Origin: Streptomyces goshikiensis
Lineage (GTDB): Bacteria > Actinomycetota > Actinomycetes > Streptomycetales > Streptomycetaceae
Length of the DNA: 64,000 nucleotides
Assembly: GCF_014650555.1 (NCBI RefSeq)
Contig: NZ_BMVE01000001.1
Location: 310,001-374,000, forward strand
Direction of reading: 5' to 3'
Shown here piece after piece: positions 19,097 through 28,182 of this stretch. Made by a program: the position numbers and the translations under genes. The notes beneath the pieces were generated by a model. It made no database searches. It was not told the DNA's origin and saw nothing but the letters and a program-made list of their open reading frames with translations. How positions within the stretch are numbered: position 1 is the first letter of the stretch; each line of letters opens with the position of its first letter.

Positions 19097-19786
19097 GTGG
19101 GCGTGCACTCAAGCCCTCCTTTCAATGCCCCCGCCGCGCGGCGCCTGCGCGCGGCCCTGGGCATGGCTCCCGGTCATGTCGCCTATGGCCTGCGCGCCCA
19201 GTACGGACTGCTTGTCGCGCCCGAGACCGTGGAGGCGTGGGAGCGCGGCGAGATGTCGCCCACCTCCGCCGAGCTCACGGCCCTCGCCGGGGTGCTCTGG
19301 TGCTCGCCCGGGGAGCTGCTCGCCGAGCCGGTCACCCTGCGGGAGCACCGGCTCGCGCGGGGGATGACGGCCGAGGAGCTGTCGCGGCGGATCGGGCTGG
19401 ACGAGAACTCGTACCAGAAGATGGAGGACACCGGCCGCTGGAAGGCCAATGAGCGGCAGTCGGCCGCGCTGACCTCGACGCTGGGGCTGACGCTGGCCCA
19501 GTTCGTGGCCGCGAGCGGCAAGAAGGAGGAGCTCGCCGAGCTCCTGCGCAGTGCGGTGACCACGCGCTGGCAGGCGTACCCGAAGCCGCTGTCGAAGCTG
19601 CTGCCCGTGCCGAAGGAGCATCTGGAGCGGGTGCTGGAGCAGCTCTACGGCGAGTACCAGTCCCGGATGGTCGCCACCCTCAGCTGGGGCGGCGGCGGGG
19701 GTTCGGCCGGGGCGGGCGACGCGGGGCGGGAGTACCTCGCGGAGATCGTGGACCGGTTCTGGGCCGTCGCGGGCGGCTCCCGGTAG
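19097..19786 (+). CDS. XRE-family DNA-binding protein with two helix-turn-helix units
   Basis: A 229-aa protein. Two XRE-like helical units are visible: about 12-65 (RLRAALGMAPGHVAYGLRAQYGLLVAPETVEAWERG) and about 82-130 (LREHRLARGMTAEELSRRIGLDENSYQKME). An alpha-helical C-terminal half and a Gly-rich segment near 190-197 follow. I recognise it as a conserved Streptomyces HTH protein but know no defined target. The GTG at 19097 is used; the GTG at 19103 is possible. It stands alone, upstream of convergent pfkA. Confidence 0.8.
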   Translation: MGVHSSPPFNAPAARRLRAALGMAPGHVAYGLRAQYGLLVAPETVEAWERGEMSPTSAELTALAGVLWCSPGELLAEPVTLREHRLARGMTAEELSRRIGLDENSYQKMEDTGRWKANERQSAALTSTLGLTLAQFVAASGKKEELAELLRSAVTTRWQAYPKPLSKLLPVPKEHLERVLEQLYGEYQSRMVATLSWGGGGGSAGAGDAGREYLAEIVDRFWAVAGGSR

Positions 19787-19815
19787 GGCGGCGAGGGGGA
19801 ACGGCGGCGCGACGG

Positions 19816-19854
19816 CCCGCGGGGGGCGCCCGCGCGGGGACGCCCCCGGGCGGG
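19816..19854. terminator. GC-rich hairpin between XRE gene and pfkA
   Basis: CCCGCGGGGGGCG (19816-19828) pairs with CGCCCCCGGGCGGG (19841-19854) with one bulge. It abuts the pfkA stop and is placed between convergent genes. Confidence 0.6.
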
Positions 19855-20880
19855 TCAGAAGACCGACTCGGCCTCGTAGATCCGGTCCTCGGGGACGGTC
19901 TTCAGCTCGGTGATCGCGTGGGCCAGCGGGGCCATCACGATGTCGGTGCCGCGCAGCGCGGTCATGTTGCCGTAGTCGCCCCGGTGGACGGCCTCGACGG
20001 CGTGCCAGCCGAAGCGGGTCGCGAGGACGCGGTCGTAGGCGGTCGGGGTGCCGCCGCGCTGGACGTGGCCGAGGATGACCGGGCGGGCCTCCTTGCCCAG
20101 GCGCCGCTCCAGCTCCACGGCGAGGCGGTTGCCGATGCCGGCGAAGCGCTCGTGGCCGAAGGCGTCGATCTCGCCCTTCTCGTACGGCATGGAGCCCCGC
20201 GCCGGGTGAGCGCCCTCGGCGACGCAGATGACGGCGAACTTCTTGCCGCGGGCGAACCGCTCTTCCACCATCTTCACCAGGGCGTCCACCTCGAAGGGGC
20301 GCTCCGGCAGGCAGATCCCGTGGGCGCCGCCGGCCATGCCCGACTCCAGGGCGATCCAGCCGGCGTGGCGGCCCATGACCTCGACGACCATCACGCGCTG
20401 GTGCGATTCGGCGGTGGTCTTGAGGCGGTCGATGGCCTCGGTCGCGACCATGACGGCGGTGTCGAAGCCGAAGGTGCGGTCGGTGGAGGAGATGTCGTTG
20501 TCGATGGTCTTCGGTACGCCGACGACCGGCATCCCGGCGTCCGACAGCATCCGGGCGGCGGTCAGGGTGCCCTCGCCGCCGATCGGGATGAGGGCGTCGA
20601 GGCCGTAGCGGGTGGCCAGTTCCGCCGCGTTCTCGGCGGCCTCGTGCAGCCGGGCCCGCTCCATGCGGGCGGAGCCGAGGATCGTGCCGCCGCGGGCGAG
20701 GATGCCGCTGACGGCGTTGATGTCGAGGGGGCGGACATGGCCGTCCAGGAGGCCCTTGAACCCGTCTTCGAAACCGATGACCTCGTCGCCGTGTCCGACC
20801 AGGGCACGGTGTACGACCGACCGGATGACAGCGTTCAGTCCCGGGCAGTCGCCGCCTGCGGTGAGAACTCCGATGCGCAT
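19855..20880 (-). CDS. pfkA: ATP-dependent 6-phosphofructokinase
   Basis: A 341-aa glycolytic enzyme that phosphorylates fructose-6-phosphate. ATG 20880 begins MRIGVLTAGGDCPGLN; the longer frame is unconserved. The nucleotide loop GGEGT spans 101-105 with G104, and the catalytic loop GVPKTIDND has K124 and D127. G104 marks ATP use, whereas K124 is the residue otherwise linked to PPi-dependent enzymes. As I recall, this mixed G104/K124 signature is described for actinomycete ATP-PFKs. MGRHAGWIAL and the substrate motif near PERPF are intact. It is divergent from pta, near ackA and pyk, so the region groups lower-glycolysis genes. Confidence 0.94.
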   Translation of the reverse strand: MRIGVLTAGGDCPGLNAVIRSVVHRALVGHGDEVIGFEDGFKGLLDGHVRPLDINAVSGILARGGTILGSARMERARLHEAAENAAELATRYGLDALIPIGGEGTLTAARMLSDAGMPVVGVPKTIDNDISSTDRTFGFDTAVMVATEAIDRLKTTAESHQRVMVVEVMGRHAGWIALESGMAGGAHGICLPERPFEVDALVKMVEERFARGKKFAVICVAEGAHPARGSMPYEKGEIDAFGHERFAGIGNRLAVELERRLGKEARPVILGHVQRGGTPTAYDRVLATRFGWHAVEAVHRGDYGNMTALRGTDIVMAPLAHAITELKTVPEDRIYEAESVF

Positions 20881-21147
20881 CGTGCTGTGTCTCCTGCTCC
20901 TGGTCGTACCGGGCCGTTCACGCGGGGGCGGACGGCCGTACATATGAAGGGCGTATTGATGAAGCCTGTCCGATTGTTCCACGCAGCGGGGGCGGGGCGC
21001 GCTGCGCGGCACCCCGCCGCCGGGCCCCCGGACCCCTCGCGGAGACCTTTTTGCTGGCGGGCGCCCTAGCCCGCCGCCGGGGTATTGTCAAGAGGTCAGG
21101 CCCATCGCATCGGGAAAAATCGAGCCATAGACGGACGGAGAACACGC

Positions 21148-23232
21148 GTGACGCGCAGCGTGTACGTGACCGGTATCGAGCGGGGTGACGGCCGGCAGGT
21201 CGTCGAGCTGGGGATCATGGAGCTGCTGACCCGCCGGACGGGCCGGGTCGGTGTCTACCGTCCACTGCTGCACGACGCGCCGGACCGGCTCTTCGACCTG
21301 CTCAAGGCGCGCTACCGGATCGACCAGGACGCGGCGACCGCGTACGGCATGGACTACGAGGAGGCCTCGGCGATCGCTGCGGAGAAGGGTACCGACGAGC
21401 TGGTCTCCCGGCTCGTCGACCGCTTCCACCGGGTGGCCCGCGACTACGAGGTCATGCTGGTGCTCGGCACCGACTACGCCGACACCAACCTCCCCGACGA
21501 GCTGGCGTTCAACGCCCGCCTCGCCAACGAGCTGGGGGCCGTCGTCGTGCCCGTCGTGGGCGGTACGAAGCGGCCCGCGGAGTCGGTGCGCGCCGAGGCC
21601 CGCAACGCCTACCGGGCGTACGAGAGCCTGGGCTGCCACGTCGTCGCGATGATGGTCAACCGGGTGGCCGCCGAGGACCGCGACGCGATAGCCGAGCGGC
21701 TCGCCGCCCGCCTCCCGGTGCCCTGCTACGTCCTGCCGGAGGACAAGTCGCTGTCCGCGCCGACCGTCGCCGAGATCACCGCGGCGCTCGGCGGCGAGGT
21801 GCTCCTCGGCGACGACGCCGGGCTGGCCCGCGACGCGCTGGACTTCGTCTTCGGCGGCGCCATGCTGCCGAACTTCCTGGGCGCCCTGACCCCCGGCTGC
21901 CTGGTGGTGACCCCCGGCGACCGCTCCGATCTGGTGATCGGCGCGCTGGCCGCGCACACCTCCGGGACCCCGCCGATCGCGGGGGTGCTGCTGACCCTGA
22001 ACGAGCGCCCGGGCGAGGACATCCTGACGCTGGCCTCGAAGCTGGCGCCGGGCACCCCGGTGGTCTCGGTGGCCGGCAACAGCTTCCCGACGGCCACCGA
22101 GCTCTTCTCGCTGCAGAGCCGGCTGAACTCCGCCACCCCGCGCAAGCTGGAGACGGCGCTCGGCCTGTTCGAGGGGCACGTGGACACCGCCGAGCTGCGC
22201 GACCTCTTGTCGGTGGCCCGCTCGGAGCGGGTCACGCCGATGATGTTCGAGCACGAGCTGCTGGAGCGGGCCCGCTCCGAGCGCCGCCGGGTCGTGCTGC
22301 CCGAGGGCACCGAGGAGCGGGTGCTGCGCGCCGCGGACGTGGTGCTGCGCCGGGGGGTCTGCGATCTGACCCTGCTCGGCGAGACCCAGGCGATCCTGAA
22401 GAAGGCCGCCGACCTCGGCATCGACATCTCGGGGGCCCAGCTGATCGACCCGGCGGCCTCGCCGCTGCGGGAACGGTTCGCCGAGTACTACGCGCAGGCC
22501 CGCGCCCACAAGGGCATGACCGTCGAGCTGGCGGGCGACGTGGTCACCGACGCCAACTACTTCGGCACCCTGATGGTGCAGGAGGGGCTGGCCGACGGCA
22601 TGGTCTCCGGCTCGGTGCACTCCACCGCCGCCACCATCCGCCCGGCCTTCGAGATCATCAAGACCAAGCCCGAGGCCTCGATCGTCTCCTCGGTCTTCTT
22701 CATGTGCCTGGCCGACAAGGTCCTGGTCTACGGGGACTGCGCGGTCAACCCGGACCCGGACGCCGAGCAGCTCGCGGACATCGCCGTCCAGTCGGCGGCC
22801 ACCGCGGCGGCCTTCGGGGTCGAGCCGCGGATCGCGATGCTCTCGTACTCGACCGGCACCTCGGGCAGCGGGGCCGACGTGGACAAGGTCCGCAAGGCGA
22901 CCGAGATCGTCCGGGCCCGGCACCCCGATCTGCTGATCGAGGGGCCGATCCAGTACGACGCGGCCGTGGAGCCCTCGGTGGCCGCGACCAAGCTGCCCGG
23001 TTCCGAGGTGGCCGGCCGGGCGACCGTGCTGATCTTCCCCGACCTCAACACGGGCAACAACACGTACAAGGCCGTGCAGCGTTCGGCGGGCGCCGTCGCG
23101 GTCGGGCCGGTGCTCCAGGGCCTGCGCAAGCCGGTCAACGACCTCTCGCGCGGCGCGCTCGTCCAGGACATCGTCACGACCGTGGCGATCACCGCGATCC
23201 AGGCGCAGGGCGCGCCGGCCCCCACCGCCTGA
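21148..23232 (+). CDS. pta: Phosphate acetyltransferase, long form
   Basis: A 694-aa enzyme (acetyl-CoA plus Pi to acetyl phosphate). The GTG at 21148 (VTRSVYVTGIERGDGRQ) lies 7 nt after GGAG (21137-21140). A BioD-like P-loop N-terminal domain (about 1-240) and a DRTGG-type middle domain (about 225-340) precede the catalytic PTA_PTB domain from about residue 381 (RRVVLPEGTEERVLRAADVVLRRG). The latter includes SYSTGTSGSGADVDKVRKA and the closing VNDLSRGALVQDIVTTVAIT. The long form is typical of actinobacteria and E. coli. ackA follows 63 bp later, forming the acetate overflow operon. Confidence 0.95.
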   Translation: MTRSVYVTGIERGDGRQVVELGIMELLTRRTGRVGVYRPLLHDAPDRLFDLLKARYRIDQDAATAYGMDYEEASAIAAEKGTDELVSRLVDRFHRVARDYEVMLVLGTDYADTNLPDELAFNARLANELGAVVVPVVGGTKRPAESVRAEARNAYRAYESLGCHVVAMMVNRVAAEDRDAIAERLAARLPVPCYVLPEDKSLSAPTVAEITAALGGEVLLGDDAGLARDALDFVFGGAMLPNFLGALTPGCLVVTPGDRSDLVIGALAAHTSGTPPIAGVLLTLNERPGEDILTLASKLAPGTPVVSVAGNSFPTATELFSLQSRLNSATPRKLETALGLFEGHVDTAELRDLLSVARSERVTPMMFEHELLERARSERRRVVLPEGTEERVLRAADVVLRRGVCDLTLLGETQAILKKAADLGIDISGAQLIDPAASPLRERFAEYYAQARAHKGMTVELAGDVVTDANYFGTLMVQEGLADGMVSGSVHSTAATIRPAFEIIKTKPEASIVSSVFFMCLADKVLVYGDCAVNPDPDAEQLADIAVQSAATAAAFGVEPRIAMLSYSTGTSGSGADVDKVRKATEIVRARHPDLLIEGPIQYDAAVEPSVAATKLPGSEVAGRATVLIFPDLNTGNNTYKAVQRSAGAVAVGPVLQGLRKPVNDLSRGALVQDIVTTVAITAIQAQGAPAPTA

Positions 23233-23295
23233 CCGACCGGCCCCGGCCCTCCCGGACCCTCCCCCGGCCACACCCCCGAGAAGGAAAGACCCACC

Positions 23296-24498
23296 GTGAC
23301 CGCATCGCGCGTACTCGTCCTCAACTCCGGCTCCTCGTCGGTGAAGTACCAGCTGCTCGACATGGCGGACGCGTCCCGTCTGGCCGTCGGCCTGGTGGAG
23401 CGCATCGGGGAGGAGACCTCCCGCCTCGTGCACGAGACGCCGGGCGGGGGCGGCGGACGCGAGCGGGTCGGCCCGATCGCCGACCACGAGGCCGCGCTCA
23501 AGGCGGTCGCGGCGGAACTGGCGGCCGACGGGCTGGGCCTGGACTCCCCCGAGCTGGCCGCGGTGGGGCACCGGGTGGTGCACGGCGGGACCCGGTTCAC
23601 CCGGCCGACGGTCGTCACCGACGAGGTGCTCGCGGAGATCCGGAACCTGATCCCGCTGGCCCCGCTGCACAACCCGGCGAACGTGACCGGCATCGAGGTG
23701 GCCCGTACCCTGCGCGCGGACCTCCCGCAGGTCGCGGTCTTCGACACGGCGTTCCACTCGACGATGCCGGAGCACGTGGCGCGGTACGCGATCGACGCCG
23801 CGACGGCGCGGGAGTACGCCATCCGGCGGTACGGCTTCCACGGCACCTCCCACGCGTACGTCTCCCGGGCGACGGCGGCGCTGCTGGGCCGGCCGGAGGC
23901 GGAGGTGAACGTGATCGTGCTGCACCTGGGCAACGGCGCCTCCGCGTCGGCGGTGCGCGGCGGGGTGTGCGTGGAGACCTCGATGGGCCTGACCCCGCTG
24001 GAGGGCCTGGTGATGGGCACCCGGTCGGGCGATCTGGATCCGGCGGTCGTCTTCCACCTGGCGCGGGTGGGGGGCCTCTCAGTGGATGAGATCGATTCGC
24101 TCCTGAACAAGAAGAGCGGTCTGCTGGGCATGTGCGGCGACAACGACATGCGCGAGGTGCTGCGGCGCGCGGGCGAGGGAGACGAGGCGGCGACGGTCGC
24201 CTTCGAGGCGTACGTCCACCGCCTGAAGAAGTACATCGGCGCCTACACGGCGGTCCTGGGCCGGGTGGACGCGGTGGTGTTCACGGCCGGGGTCGGCGAG
24301 AACGCCCACCAGGTACGGGCCGCCGCGGTGGCCGGGCTGGGCGGGCTGGGCCTGGAGCTGGACGCGGAGGCGAACGGGGTGCGCTCGCCGCGGCCGCGGC
24401 TGATCTCGCCGCCGGACGCCCGCGTCGCGGTGGCCGTGGTGCCGACGGACGAGGAACTGGAGATCGCGACGCAGGCCTACGCGCTGGTTACCCGGTAG
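23296..24498 (+). CDS. ackA: Acetate kinase
   Basis: A 400-aa enzyme that makes ATP and acetate from acetyl phosphate. The GTG at 23296 is preceded by AGAAGGAAAG. The ASKHA-fold motifs are present: VLVLNSGSSSVKYQLLD at the N-terminus, HRVVHGGTRFTRP, FHGTSHAYVSR, VIVLHLGNGASASAV and FTAGVGENAHQVR. Length is standard. It is coupled to pta immediately upstream. Confidence 0.96.
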   Translation: MTASRVLVLNSGSSSVKYQLLDMADASRLAVGLVERIGEETSRLVHETPGGGGGRERVGPIADHEAALKAVAAELAADGLGLDSPELAAVGHRVVHGGTRFTRPTVVTDEVLAEIRNLIPLAPLHNPANVTGIEVARTLRADLPQVAVFDTAFHSTMPEHVARYAIDAATAREYAIRRYGFHGTSHAYVSRATAALLGRPEAEVNVIVLHLGNGASASAVRGGVCVETSMGLTPLEGLVMGTRSGDLDPAVVFHLARVGGLSVDEIDSLLNKKSGLLGMCGDNDMREVLRRAGEGDEAATVAFEAYVHRLKKYIGAYTAVLGRVDAVVFTAGVGENAHQVRAAAVAGLGGLGLELDAEANGVRSPRPRLISPPDARVAVAVVPTDEELEIATQAYALVTR

Positions 24499-24561
24499 TC
24501 ACTTTGGACTTTCCGCCAGACGGAATATTCCGCTACGAAACAAACCGATAGGATCCGCTCC

Positions 24562-25995
24562 ATGCGCCGTTCCAAAATCGTCTGCACGCTGGGCCCCGCC
24601 GTCGACTCGTATGAGCAGCTGAAAGCGCTCATCGAGGCAGGCATGAACGTGGCCCGATTCAACTTCAGCCACGGGTCCCAGGCAGAACACCAGGAGCGGT
24701 ACGACCGCGTCCGGAAGGTCTCCGAGGACACCGGGCGTGCGGTCGGCGTCCTCGCCGACCTCCAGGGTCCGAAGATCCGTCTGGAGACCTTCGCAGAGGG
24801 TCCCGTCGAGCTGGTGCGCGGTGACGAGTTCACCATCACCACCGAGGACGTCCCGGGCGACAAGTCCATCTGCGGCACCACCTACAAGGGCCTGCCGGGC
24901 GACGTCACCAAGGGCGACCAGATCCTGATCAACGACGGCAACGTCGAGCTGCGGGTGACCGGGGTCGAGGGCCCGCGGGTGCGGACCATCGTCATCGAGG
25001 GCGGTGTCATCTCGGACCACAAGGGCATCAACCTGCCCGGCGCGGCCGTGAACGTCCCCGCCCTGTCGGAGAAGGACGTCGACGACCTCCGCTTCGCCCT
25101 GCGGATGGGCTGCGACATGGTCGCCCTGTCCTTCGTCCGCGACGCCAACGACGTCAAGGACGTCCACAAGGTCATGGACGAGGAGGGCCGCCGGGTCCCC
25201 GTCATCGCCAAGGTGGAGAAGCCGCAGGCCGTCGAGAACATGGCGGCCGTCGTCGCCGCGTTCGACGCGGTCATGGTGGCCCGCGGTGACCTGGCCGTCG
25301 AGTACCCGCTCGAAAAGGTCCCGATGGTCCAGAAGCGGCTCATCGAGATGTGCCGCCGCAACGCCAAGCCGGTGATCGTCGCGACCCAGATGATGGAGTC
25401 GATGATCACCAACTCCCGCCCGACGCGCGCGGAGGCCTCCGACGTCGCCAACGCGATCCTGGACGGGGCCGACGCGGTCATGCTGTCGGCCGAGTCCTCG
25501 GTCGGTGCCTACCCGATCGAGACCGTCAAGACGATGTCGAAGATCGTCACGGCGGCCGAGGAGGAGCTGCTCGCCAAGGGCCTCCAGCCCCTGGTCCCGG
25601 GCAAGAAGCCCCGTACCCAGGGCGGCTCCGTCGCCCGCGCGGCCTGCGAGATCGCGGACTTCCTCGACGGCAAGGCGCTCATCGCCTTCACCCAGTCCGG
25701 GGACACGGCCCGCCGCCTGTCGCGCTACCGCGCCTCGCAGGAGATCCTCGCCTTCACCACGGACGTCAACACGCGCAACCAGCTCACGCTGAGCTGGGGC
25801 GTCGAGTCGTACGTCGTCCCGCACGTGGACACCACGGACGCGATGGTCGACCTGGTGGACGGCGAGCTGCTCAAGCTGGGCCGCTACGACCAGGGCGACA
25901 CCATGGTCATCACCGCCGGCTCGCCCCCCGGCGTCCCGGGCACGACCAACATGGTCCGCGTCCACCACCTGGGCGGCGACGCCCCGCAGGCCTGA
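24562..25995 (+). CDS. pyk: Pyruvate kinase
   Basis: A 477-aa enzyme that converts PEP and ADP to pyruvate and ATP. The N-terminal barrel begins MRRSKIVCTLGPAVDSYEQLKALIEAGMNVARFNFSHGS. Further motifs are VIAKVEKPQAVENM, the catalytic MVARGDLAVEYPLEKVP and ATQMMESMI. A C-terminal regulatory domain closes it, and there is no PEP-utiliser extension, as expected for actinobacteria. It lies 63 bp after ackA and may be partly co-transcribed with it. A near-perfect 20-bp stem terminator follows. Confidence 0.96.
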   Translation: MRRSKIVCTLGPAVDSYEQLKALIEAGMNVARFNFSHGSQAEHQERYDRVRKVSEDTGRAVGVLADLQGPKIRLETFAEGPVELVRGDEFTITTEDVPGDKSICGTTYKGLPGDVTKGDQILINDGNVELRVTGVEGPRVRTIVIEGGVISDHKGINLPGAAVNVPALSEKDVDDLRFALRMGCDMVALSFVRDANDVKDVHKVMDEEGRRVPVIAKVEKPQAVENMAAVVAAFDAVMVARGDLAVEYPLEKVPMVQKRLIEMCRRNAKPVIVATQMMESMITNSRPTRAEASDVANAILDGADAVMLSAESSVGAYPIETVKTMSKIVTAAEEELLAKGLQPLVPGKKPRTQGGSVARAACEIADFLDGKALIAFTQSGDTARRLSRYRASQEILAFTTDVNTRNQLTLSWGVESYVVPHVDTTDAMVDLVDGELLKLGRYDQGDTMVITAGSPPGVPGTTNMVRVHHLGGDAPQA

Positions 25996-26018
25996 CCGGC
26001 ACCTGCCGCACACGGACC

Positions 26019-26064
26019 GAGGGCGGCACCCGGGATCCCTTCCAGGATCCGGGGTGCCGCCCTC
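26019..26064. terminator. Bidirectional terminator after pyk
   Basis: A 20-bp stem: GAGGGCGGCACCC..GGATCC (26019-26038) pairs with 26045-26064 with a single mismatch and a 6-nt loop. It serves pyk and the convergent gene ending at 26087. Confidence 0.85.
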
Positions 26065-26086
26065 GGCGCGTCGTGCTCGCGGCGGG

Positions 26087-27487
26087 TTACTCCGGCGGGC
26101 CGATGTAGTTCTTGAGGCCCGGAACCGTGAGGGTGCCGCCGAACTGGCCGGCCTGGACGACCTTGACGTTCGTGAAGAACGCGAACGGGACGTTCAGGGG
26201 CGGCGGGCTGTTCGGGGTGAACTCGATCGGGATCAGACCGAAGAGGTTCCCCTTGAGGCTCTCGGTGTACATCGTCACCGTGCCGCCGCGGATCTTGGAC
26301 GTGGAGCCCGGGCGGGACTTCAGGTGGGCGACGTTCCCGCTCTTGCCGACCGTCTGGTACAGGTCCTTGATGTCCAGCGAGTCCGCGGTGAACTTGAGGA
26401 CCTTCTTGACCTTGCCGCCCGCCGTCTTCACCTCGACGATGCCCTCGTAGTCGAGGCCGTAGAGGGTCAGCAGCGAGCTGTCGAGGTACCACGGCTCGTC
26501 CGGGAGGAGCGGGATCCCCGCCTCCAGTTCGGCGTCGGCGAGTGCCTTGGCGTCGTACGTCGGACAGGGGAAGGGTTCCTTCCCGTCCGCGTCCTTCGTC
26601 GCCTCGGGAGTGGCCTCGTCCTTGGCGTCCTCGGCGTCCTCGGCGTCCTTGGCGTCCTTGGCCTTGTCGGCCTTGTCGGCCTTGTCCTGGTCCGCCTTGG
26701 TGTCCTTGGGCTTCGGCGCGGCGCCCTTGTCGGCGCCCTTGCCCGTCTCGTCCTTCGGGGTCGCGGCGGTGTCCTTGACCTCCTTGGACAGCTCCGAGAC
26801 CGGGACGCCCGCCTTCTTCGCCGCCTCGCGGATCGCGTCCGCGGCGGTGTCCTTGGCGGCCGTGGCGGCGGTGGTGGACGGCGCGGGCGCCGGGGTCGCC
26901 GGTGCCTTCGCGTCCTTGAGGGGCCTGCCGAGCTCGTCGACGAGGTCCTTGACCTTGTCGCCCAGCCCCAGCGGGTCCAGCGGGTTCGCCGGCTTGGCGG
27001 CCGGCGTCGAGGCCGACGGAGCCGGTGACGTCTGCTTCGCGGCCGGCGGCGGGTCGGCCGGCTTGGCAGCCGGCTTGGACGCCGAGGCGCTCGCGGACGG
27101 CTTCGGCGCCGACGGGCTCACGCCCGGCTTCGGCTTCGAGGCGGACGCGCTCGGCGAGGGGCTCGCGCCGGGCGACGCGCTCGCACTCGCACTGGGCGAA
27201 GGCGACGTGGAGGGCGACGGGGACGCGGACTCCGCGGGCTCGTCCGACCGCGTCACGCACGGGCCGGGCGCGAAGGGGATCTCCTTGTCGTCGGCCACGG
27301 CCAGCTTCGGGGCCATGCCCATCCCGACGAAGACCGCGGTCGGCATGGCGGCCAGCGCCATCGTCTTGCCGACGGGTATCTGGATCTTGTTCAGCAGCGA
27401 TTTCCTGGGCGCCGCGTGCCGCGGGCCCTTTCTGTCACGGGACTCTGCGCCTGGGGCCACGCCCCGCTGCGTCTCGTCACCCCGCAC
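26087..27487 (-). CDS. Large cell-envelope protein with low-complexity linker, third gene of the DUF6230/DUF6114 operon
   Basis: A 466-aa protein. The GTG at 27487 is chosen because GGGAGGAACA directly precedes it and it overlaps the upstream stop by 11 nt; the ATG at 27502 is an alternative. One hydrophobic segment (about 37-62, VGKTMALAAMPTAVFVGMGM) acts as signal or anchor. A Ser/Pro/Ala-rich stretch (about 75-175) and a Lys/Asp/Ala-rich stretch (about 220-290, with repeated KADKADKAKDAKDAE) separate it from a folded C-terminal domain (about 295-466). That domain shares a beta-rich feel with the DUF6230 protein of the same operon. Probably exported and surface-associated; function unknown. 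Confidence 0.7.
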   Translation of the reverse strand: MRGDETQRGVAPGAESRDRKGPRHAAPRKSLLNKIQIPVGKTMALAAMPTAVFVGMGMAPKLAVADDKEIPFAPGPCVTRSDEPAESASPSPSTSPSPSASASASPGASPSPSASASKPKPGVSPSAPKPSASASASKPAAKPADPPPAAKQTSPAPSASTPAAKPANPLDPLGLGDKVKDLVDELGRPLKDAKAPATPAPAPSTTAATAAKDTAADAIREAAKKAGVPVSELSKEVKDTAATPKDETGKGADKGAAPKPKDTKADQDKADKADKAKDAKDAEDAEDAKDEATPEATKDADGKEPFPCPTYDAKALADAELEAGIPLLPDEPWYLDSSLLTLYGLDYEGIVEVKTAGGKVKKVLKFTADSLDIKDLYQTVGKSGNVAHLKSRPGSTSKIRGGTVTMYTESLKGNLFGLIPIEFTPNSPPPLNVPFAFFTNVKVVQAGQFGGTLTVPGLKNYIGPPE

Positions 27488-28067
27488 TGTTCCTCCCGCC
27501 ATCGGCGTGGGCAGTCGTCTCGCTCGCGTGTGCCGTCTCCGAGTCGCGGGGGGCCGGGACGCCGTGGAGGCCGCCCGCCATCGCATCGGCCTTGCTCATG
27601 CCGACCACGGGTTCCGTCGCCGCCGGCGCCATCGCCGTCGCCTCCGCCGGATCGGCGGGCTTGCCGGGGACCCACGACAGGGCCAGGGCGCCGCCGACCA
27701 TGGAGAACGCGAACCCGACGAAGAATCCGCCCAGGTTCGACACCGGCAGCGACACCAGCGCGAGCAGGATCGAGGCGACTCCCGCGAAGACGCGGATGGC
27801 CTGCTGGAACCAGAGCGCCACGCCCAGTACGGCCAGCAGTACGCCGATGATCAGCGAACCGGAGCCGGCCGTCGTGGCCATGGCGAGGGTGACGTTGCCC
27901 AGCCGGAGGTCCGCGTACGGGTAGTACGCGATCGGGAAACCACCGCAGATCATGAACAGGCCTGCCCAGAAGGGGCGGCGGCCGCGCCAGGCGTAGAAGT
28001 GGTAATACGCCACGGTGAGCAGGGCATCATCGGAGCGGCGAACGTAGACCGGGGCCTGGTGGTTCAT
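27477..28067 (-). CDS. DUF6114 membrane protein
   Basis: A 196-aa protein. Four hydrophobic segments lie between about residues 33 and 135 (RPFWAGLFMICGGFPIAYYPY; ATTAGSGSLIIGVLLAVLGVALWF; VFAGVASILLALVSLPVSNLGGFFVGFAFSMVGGALAL). A hydrophilic Ala/Thr-rich tail follows. This pattern and the neighbours match DUF6114 proteins of actinomycetes. It is an integral membrane protein, the likely partner of the secreted DUF6230 protein encoded upstream. It overlaps the next gene by 11 nt, so translation is coupled. Biochemical role unknown. Confidence 0.75.
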   Translation of the reverse strand: MNHQAPVYVRRSDDALLTVAYYHFYAWRGRRPFWAGLFMICGGFPIAYYPYADLRLGNVTLAMATTAGSGSLIIGVLLAVLGVALWFQQAIRVFAGVASILLALVSLPVSNLGGFFVGFAFSMVGGALALSWVPGKPADPAEATAMAPAATEPVVGMSKADAMAGGLHGVPAPRDSETAHASETTAHADGGRNSAG

Positions 28068-28182
28068 GGACTACAGCTCCCTGGAAACGGTGGTACGGAA
28101 AACTCGGGTGGAGCCCGGACGGGCGGGCGGAGACGGCCGCTGCCGCCCCCGTCCCGCCCTTCCGGTCACACCTCGGGACGGA

